This document shows, piece by piece, positions 59,597 through 64,000 of a stretch of 64,000 nucleotides of DNA. Both the position numbers and the translations under genes were made by a program. This DNA comes from UBA6170 sp034429975 (GTDB lineage Bacteria > Chloroflexota > Anaerolineae > Anaerolineales > Anaerolineaceae). Every line of letters starts with the position of its first letter. The stretch's first letter is position 1. The notes below the pieces were generated by a model, which searched no databases, was not told where the DNA came from, and saw nothing but the letters and a program-made list of their open reading frames with translations. The stretch covers positions 1 through 64,000 of the forward strand of contig DAOUFM010000076.1 of assembly GCA_034429975.1 (NCBI GenBank), in the 5' to 3' direction.

Positions 59597-60652
59597 TTAG
59601 CGAGCGGGCATTGTGGGGATTGAACCAGAAATAATTCCTGGGATTAGTCCTTCAACTTCAGCTTTCAAATCTGCTGGAACTTTATCAGCCCAGGCGGAAC
59701 CGTAGGCTAAACCAACGCCATTGTTCTCAAGAGTGAGCATATAAGGAACGCCACCTTTGAAGGTGCCATCCATGGCTTCTTTGATTGCTTCGTAAACGAA
59801 TACATCGATTTTCTTGAGTGCACTGCCTAAAATAAAATCAGCTTTGTCAGGGTTTGCAGCAGACCAATCGTTATCAACACCGATTAACAGTCCGGTACCA
59901 CGTTCCTGAAGAACAGCTAATGTTCCAAGCCCCACGGGACCAGCAACTGGCATAATGACATCAGCGCCTTCGTCAAGTAATTGTTCACCTAAAGCACGGC
60001 CATCATCCAGGCTTTCAAAGTTTCCAACTTCGAGACCTTTTTGAGAAGCCATGTCCCATCCCAGAACCTGAACATTGGTGCCATGTACTTCATTGTATTT
60101 TGCAACGCCCATTGCATAACCATCCATGAATGCCTGAGTAGCGGGGAAGAGTATCCCAACATAGGTACCAACTTTGCCAGTTTTTGTCATACCGGCTGCA
60201 AGGTAACCAGACAGGAAGGTAGCCTGATCAATTTTTGATGCGTTTCCAAGGACATTGGATTGTGGCAGGTAATCAACGTCAACGATTGCGAATTTCTGAT
60301 CAGGGTTTGCTTCAGCGGCGGCTGCAGTTGCGTCTGCAATTAAGAAACCAACCGGGATGATAATGTCGCAATCAGCTTCGAGGAAGGTATTGATGTTGAC
60401 TTCGTAGTCTGATTGCTGCTGTGATTCTAAGTATTGAACTTCAACGCCCAAATCTTTTTGTGCTCTTTGCATACCAAGCCACGCAGTAGCATTGAATGAT
60501 TTGTCATCAATACCGCCTGTATCGGTAACTTGGCAAGCCTTGAACTTTGGTGCAGCTGGTGCTTCGGGAGCAGGTGCTGCTGGTTTACATGCTGCAAGAA
60601 GCATAGAAGCCAGAACAAGAATTGCTACCAAAATTGACACTTTTTTAGACAT
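59597..60652 (-). CDS. BmpA-family substrate-binding lipoprotein
   Basis: A 351-residue lipoprotein with lipobox LLAAC (Cys21) followed by a Pro/Ala linker, then a two-lobed binding domain. FKACQVTDTGGIDDKSFNAT is the family's N-terminal block; KVGTYVGILFPATQAFMDGY and VIMPVAGPVGLGTLAVLQER line the hinge. BmpA proteins bind purine nucleosides or simple sugars. It has a GGAGGAG ribosome site and its own promoter at 60714, and is first in the importer operon. Confidence 0.92.
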   Translation of the reverse strand: MSKKVSILVAILVLASMLLAACKPAAPAPEAPAAPKFKACQVTDTGGIDDKSFNATAWLGMQRAQKDLGVEVQYLESQQQSDYEVNINTFLEADCDIIIPVGFLIADATAAAAEANPDQKFAIVDVDYLPQSNVLGNASKIDQATFLSGYLAAGMTKTGKVGTYVGILFPATQAFMDGYAMGVAKYNEVHGTNVQVLGWDMASQKGLEVGNFESLDDGRALGEQLLDEGADVIMPVAGPVGLGTLAVLQERGTGLLIGVDNDWSAANPDKADFILGSALKKIDVFVYEAIKEAMDGTFKGGVPYMLTLENNGVGLAYGSAWADKVPADLKAEVEGLIPGIISGSIPTMPAR

Positions 60653-60713
60653 TTTTATTCTCCTCCGAATAAGTAGTTAGGTTTTTTTGACACGCGTCCG
60701 ACGTATCTACTTT

Positions 60714-60743
60714 AGTATATCACTTACTCAAATCTAAATACAA
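60714..60743 (-). promoter_or_regulatory. Promoter of the BmpA-type importer operon
   Basis: On the minus strand TTGTAT (60743-60738), an 18-nt spacer and TATACT (60719-60714), with a short leader of about 50 nt. There is no room for a purine riboswitch. Confidence 0.6.
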
Positions 60744-60797
60744 GAGATTTTTTGATTCAATTGATCATGAAAAAAAACAGTTATTTTTATTTAGAAA

Positions 60798-62054
60798 TTA
60801 TTCTTTTTTTGCTTCTCCACGTTTCACGCCTGCCATCATAACAAAGGCTGCCAGCATGAAAATGGGTGAAAAAAGCATCATTAAACTATAGTTATTGCCA
60901 CTTAATTGAACGATCCAACCATTTAAGTTAGGTCCAATAATGGCTGCCATTGTCGATGCCAGATAGTAAAGGCCAGTAAAGGTACCTATATGACTATCAG
61001 AGGTCATATCAACAACCATAGGCAGAGAGTTAATATTTATTAAAGCCCATGAAAAACCGGCGATCATTAAAACAATGCTGACTGAATAGAAATTTCCAAT
61101 AACAGGGATCTTTGTTATCAGAACTGTTAATTTATCGATTGGTAAAACATACATAGATAAAATTGCTGTTCCCATAAAGAAAATTCCAGCCATGATGGTT
61201 TTTTTACGTCCAAACTTGCCGCCAATATACCCTGCTGGCAAAGCCGTTAAAACGAAAATCAGAGATAATTGGCCTAATAATCTGGCGCCATCTGCTTCTG
61301 GCAATAAAAGATGTTTCACAGCGTATAAAGTGAAAAACGCTTCGATGGCATTATAGGCCACAAACCAGAAGAAAATGGCTGCTAAAATCCTTATCGGGCT
61401 TTTCTCTTTTTCCTTTATCAATTCTCCCAGTGCGTGGAATAAGCTGGACTTTTTCTCCTCAGGGGCGAGGACAATATCTTTGGGTTCTCGAATAAAAATA
61501 AGAACAAGTAATGAACTGATTATTACCAACGCAGAACCCAACAAGAATGGGTAATTGGGATTCTTTTCATATAAAGAGGCGCCTACTAAAAACGCAATAA
61601 TCGCCCCGAAACCTCCCATGAAATTAATAACTCCATTAGCCTGGGAGCGAAATCGGGATGGGGTGATATCTGGCATGAGCGCCACAACCGGCGTACGCCA
61701 AAATGCCATGCTAATTAACAAGGTGCTGGTGCAAAGGACAAATAAAGGTAACACTGATGCAATGGGAATTAAACCAAAAGCAATTGCTGCAATGGGGGCT
61801 CCAATTAGAATGAAGGGCATACGTCTGCCGATCGGTGTCCGCAAACGATCTGACCAGGCCCCGACGGAAGGCTGGATAAGGAACGCGGCGATATTGTCAA
61901 GCGTCATGAAAAAACCAATCCAGGCTGCACTCAGGCCAAACTTACCATCCAGAAATAAGGGTACAAAGGCATTGTAGACTGACCAAATGACACTGACGCC
62001 AAAAAAGCCAAATCCGAGTAAAAATGTTTTTGGGTAACTCAATTTTTGTTGCAT
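60798..62054 (-). CDS. Major facilitator superfamily transporter
   Basis: A 418-residue protein with 12 hydrophobic helices. The MFS loop between helices 2 and 3 is GAWSDRLRTPIGRRMPFILI, and the pattern SLYEKNPNYPFLLGS and the long central loop fit the SLC45/GPH-like sugar branch. PAGYIGGKFGRKKTIMAGIF is the equivalent loop between helices 8 and 9. A sugar or glycoside substrate is inference. It follows trmD by 32 nt on the same strand with a GGAGAG ribosome site. Confidence 0.82.
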   Translation of the reverse strand: MQQKLSYPKTFLLGFGFFGVSVIWSVYNAFVPLFLDGKFGLSAAWIGFFMTLDNIAAFLIQPSVGAWSDRLRTPIGRRMPFILIGAPIAAIAFGLIPIASVLPLFVLCTSTLLISMAFWRTPVVALMPDITPSRFRSQANGVINFMGGFGAIIAFLVGASLYEKNPNYPFLLGSALVIISSLLVLIFIREPKDIVLAPEEKKSSLFHALGELIKEKEKSPIRILAAIFFWFVAYNAIEAFFTLYAVKHLLLPEADGARLLGQLSLIFVLTALPAGYIGGKFGRKKTIMAGIFFMGTAILSMYVLPIDKLTVLITKIPVIGNFYSVSIVLMIAGFSWALININSLPMVVDMTSDSHIGTFTGLYYLASTMAAIIGPNLNGWIVQLSGNNYSLMMLFSPIFMLAAFVMMAGVKRGEAKKE

Positions 62055-62086
62055 AGTTGCTCTCCTGTGGTGAAAATGATAAAAAA

Positions 62087-62839
62087 CTAAAATTTAAAAT
62101 GACCTAATTTTTCTTTTTCCTCCAAAAAAACCAAAAATTTTTTATCTTCAGCATTTAAATTCTCCGTTAATAACAAGTCTGGTCGTAAAAAATATGTACG
62201 GATGAGAGATTGTTCTCTTTTCCATTTTTCAATATTGGCATGGTGCCCGGATAATAAAATTTCAGGAACCCTGTAACCCCGAAAAATTTCAGGACGCGTG
62301 TATTGGGGGTATTCAAGCAAGCCATTGCTAAAACTATCCTGTAAGGCACCTTGCGGGTCCCCTAAAACGCCGGGAATGAATCTGGCAATGGTATCGATAA
62401 TGATTAATGCTGGTAATTCTCCGCCAGTAACCACGAAATCGCCGATTGAAATTTGGTCGGTTACCAGGTGTTCAATAACTCTTTCGTCAACTCCTTCATA
62501 TCGACCACAAATAATGGCGATTTTAGGATGTTGTGATAATTCCTGAGCTATTTTCGAGTTAAATGGTCGACCCTGGGGAGACATCAAGAGAATGGGTTGT
62601 TGGTTGTTTTTTCCAAGCACATCTTCAACTGCCTGAAAAATCGGCTCAGCTTTCATGACCATGCCACCTCCGCCGCCGTAAGGGGTATCATCGGTGACAT
62701 GGTGTTTATCAAAAGTCCAATCACGAATGTTATGAACATCGATTTCCAATAAGTTTTTTTCAATTGCTTTTTGCAGAATTGAAATTTCAAAATAGGATTG
62801 GAAGAATGCAGGGAATAAACTAAAAATATCAAATTTCAT
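62087..62839 (-). CDS. trmD: tRNA (guanine-37-N1)-methyltransferase
   Basis: A 250-residue SPOUT-fold enzyme that methylates G37 of several tRNAs. Blocks seen are MKFDIFSLFPAFFQSYFEIS, DDTPYGGGGGMVMKAEPIFQ, the knot ICGRYEGVDERVIEHLVTDQ, ISIGDFVVTGGELPALIIID and FSNGLLEYPQYTRPEIFRGY. The length is normal. The usual partners rpsP, rimM and rplS are absent; here it is followed by an MFS gene. A TACAAT hexamer lies 6 nt before the ATG without a ribosome site, suggesting a leaderless mRNA. Confidence 0.94.
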   Translation of the reverse strand: MKFDIFSLFPAFFQSYFEISILQKAIEKNLLEIDVHNIRDWTFDKHHVTDDTPYGGGGGMVMKAEPIFQAVEDVLGKNNQQPILLMSPQGRPFNSKIAQELSQHPKIAIICGRYEGVDERVIEHLVTDQISIGDFVVTGGELPALIIIDTIARFIPGVLGDPQGALQDSFSNGLLEYPQYTRPEIFRGYRVPEILLSGHHANIEKWKREQSLIRTYFLRPDLLLTENLNAEDKKFLVFLEEKEKLGHFKF

Positions 62840-62845
62840 GTGTTG

Positions 62846-62874
62846 ATTGTAGTATCAGGCAGAATCTTAAGCAA
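62846..62874 (-). promoter_or_regulatory. Promoter giving a leaderless trmD mRNA
   Basis: On the minus strand TTGCTT (62874-62869), a 17-nt spacer and TACAAT (62851-62846), then 6 nt and the trmD ATG. No Shine-Dalgarno sequence can fit. Confidence 0.6.
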
Positions 62875-62964
62875 GTAATAAGGCAAAAAATAATGAAATA
62901 ACTTGAAGTAATTAAAAATAAATACAGAAACCTTTATAATGAATGAAACCCGAAAAAATCCATC

Positions 62965-62994
62965 TTGACGAGTGAAAATTGATAATGGTAAGAT
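62965..62994 (+). promoter_or_regulatory. Promoter giving a leaderless TPR-protein mRNA
   Basis: TTGACG (62965-62970), an 18-nt spacer and TAAGAT (62989-62994), then 6 nt and the ATG at 63001. No ribosome site is present. Confidence 0.5.
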
Positions 62995-63000
62995 GATACT

Positions 63001-64000
63001 ATGTACCTCAGTAACAAAAGAATAAATATCAACAAGCGTAAAAGAAAAGGCAACCCCATTCGGATATTTATTCTAGTAATTTTAATTGGTGTTGGGATCT
63101 ATGTTAACCAGGTTGTGATTGCAGACGTCCCTCCTTTATTTCTGCCTACCCCAACCCCAACCAGAGCACCTGAATCCTATGTGACTGACGCACAAAAACT
63201 TGAGAATGAAGGTAAGCTGTCTCAAGCTATTGATGCGTATCGTCAAGCTATTCAGGTCGACGCCAAGAATTCTGGAAATTATATCTCTCTATCTAGACTG
63301 TTGGTTTACTTAAACCGTTATGAAGAAGCGATTGAAGCAGCTAGTAATGCATTATTGATCAATGATAACAACGCAATGGCTTATGCTTTGAGAGGGTGGG
63401 CGCAGGGATTAAGTGGAGATTTTCTGAATGGAACTGCTTCACTAAAAAGAGCTATTGAATTAGATCCAAACAATTATGTGCCTTACGCATATATCTCTGA
63501 AGTTTATGGGTTGCAATATGAAAATAACCCTGCCATTATTGGAGTAATTGATAATGCAATTTCTAATTCTCAGAAAGCCAGAGACATTAACGCAAACACA
63601 CTGGAAACACATCGAGCCAGAGGGTATGTGCAGGAATTGGTTGGAAGTTATGGGGAAGCAGTCCAGGAATATGCTGCGGCAATTAATATTAACAAATATA
63701 TCCCAGATTTATTTTTAATGTTGGGAAGAGTTTATTATTATCCGGATGTGGCTGAATATGACTTGGCGGTTGAAGCATTTCGCGAAGCTGATCTTTTAAA
63801 CCCTTCCAATCCTTTACCTGATGTATATTTATCCAAGGTATACCAAACTCAAGGTTCCTACCCAACAGCCATTCAGTATGCTGAAAAAGCCGTTGTGGAC
63901 GATCCGACGAATCCTTATTATTATGGTAACTTAGGTGTTTTGTATTATCGTAATTATGAATACTCGAAAGCGATTCAGAATTTGCGTTTAATTATTCGAG
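63001..64000 (+). CDS. Membrane-anchored TPR protein, C-terminus cut by window edge
   Basis: The frame is open from ATG 63001 to the right edge, with 333 residues visible. A basic cytoplasmic N-terminus (NKRININKRKRKGNP) is followed by one membrane helix (RIFILVILIGVGIYVNQVVI), a short LPTPTPTRAP linker, and then at least seven TPR-like repeats from about residue 60 (EGKLSQAIDAYRQAIQVDAK, GDFLNGTASLKRAIELDPNN and others). It resembles the linker-plus-TPR style of the C39 protein at 8655 but shows no peptidase motif in the visible part. Function is unknown; TPR arrays usually hold protein partners. Confidence 0.75.
   Translation, partial: MYLSNKRININKRKRKGNPIRIFILVILIGVGIYVNQVVIADVPPLFLPTPTPTRAPESYVTDAQKLENEGKLSQAIDAYRQAIQVDAKNSGNYISLSRLLVYLNRYEEAIEAASNALLINDNNAMAYALRGWAQGLSGDFLNGTASLKRAIELDPNNYVPYAYISEVYGLQYENNPAIIGVIDNAISNSQKARDINANTLETHRARGYVQELVGSYGEAVQEYAAAININKYIPDLFLMLGRVYYYPDVAEYDLAVEAFREADLLNPSNPLPDVYLSKVYQTQGSYPTAIQYAEKAVVDDPTNPYYYGNLGVLYYRNYEYSKAIQNLRLIIR

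Noticed and set aside
60653..60800. Purine riboswitch upstream of the BmpA-type importer
   Set aside because: The leader after the predicted start is only about 50 nt and has no three-stem junction.
1..64000. tRNA or rRNA genes, CRISPR arrays, insertion sequences, prophage
   Set aside because: I looked in the longer intergenic regions on both strands for tRNA-like GTTCGA arms, regular spaced repeats and transposase or integrase frames, and found none that I could support.

Overview
The window reads as chromosomal DNA of an AT-rich (about 40% G+C by eye) bacterium. The best guess is an Anaerolineae-type member of the Chloroflexota. This rests on gene content and protein style: LysM/M23 and CAP secretion proteins with Thr/Pro linkers, a very long SecA, a short-type alpha-glucan phosphorylase, a BmpA-type nucleoside/sugar ABC system, M16 peptidase pairs, and an FtsK-like protein written in a style I associate with that group. 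No 16S rRNA or tRNA gene is visible to confirm it. I see no phage, insertion sequence, CRISPR array or integrase.

Layout. 1-3.5 kb: an edge-truncated secreted M12-type metallopeptidase and two GT4 glycosyltransferases. 3.5-9.9 kb: an SbcCD repair operon with a CorC-type gene between sbcD and sbcC, and a C39-TPR protein. 10-12.8 kb: glucan phosphorylase and a UPF0316 membrane protein. 12.9-16.9 kb: nfeD, and the rpsB-tsf-pyrH translation/UMP kinase operon. 17-18.5 kb: a CBS protein and a CAP-LysM protein whose start lies inside a terminator hairpin. 18.5-20.5 kb: cysK-cysE behind a promoter, a 13-codon leader peptide containing Cys-Met-Cys and an intrinsic terminator, an apparent cysteine attenuator. 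20.6-23.1 kb: two LiaF-like membrane proteins and a SIMPL lipoprotein. 23.2-25.3 kb: frr-uppS-cdsA, which in many genomes follows pyrH directly. 25.4-26.9 kb: a collapsed DinB pseudogene and a palindrome-controlled two-gene unit (P-loop-less FtsK-like protein plus a 73-residue partner). 26.9-30.5 kb: active/inactive M16 peptidase pair, acpS and a metallophosphoesterase. 30.7-37 kb: ferredoxin-NADP reductase-like flavoprotein and a complete pyruvate (or branched-chain 2-oxoacid) dehydrogenase operon, E1a-E1b-E2-E3. 37-42.6 kb: secA (1345 aa) and an S1 protein. 42.7-50.3 kb: membrane protein, LysM-M23, MEMO, priA, and rho followed by a second LysM-M23. 50.6-54 kb: NatAB-like ABC exporter. 54.1-60.7 kb: URO-D family protein and the BmpA ABC importer. 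60.8-64 kb: trmD-MFS and an edge-truncated TPR protein.

How parts work together. The housekeeping genes cover translation (rpsB, tsf, frr, S1, trmD), envelope synthesis (uppS, cdsA), secretion (secA), replication restart and termination (priA, rho) and cysteine synthesis (cysE makes O-acetylserine, cysK makes cysteine). Two regulatory themes stand out. First, several genes appear to be read from leaderless mRNAs: a -10 hexamer lies 6-8 nt before the ATG and there is no Shine-Dalgarno sequence (C39-TPR, CAP-LysM, trmD, TPR protein). Second, perfect palindromes sit on or just after core promoters (FtsK-like unit, ferredoxin reductase, pdhA). The most interesting new candidate is the cysK leader-peptide attenuator at 20282-20451.
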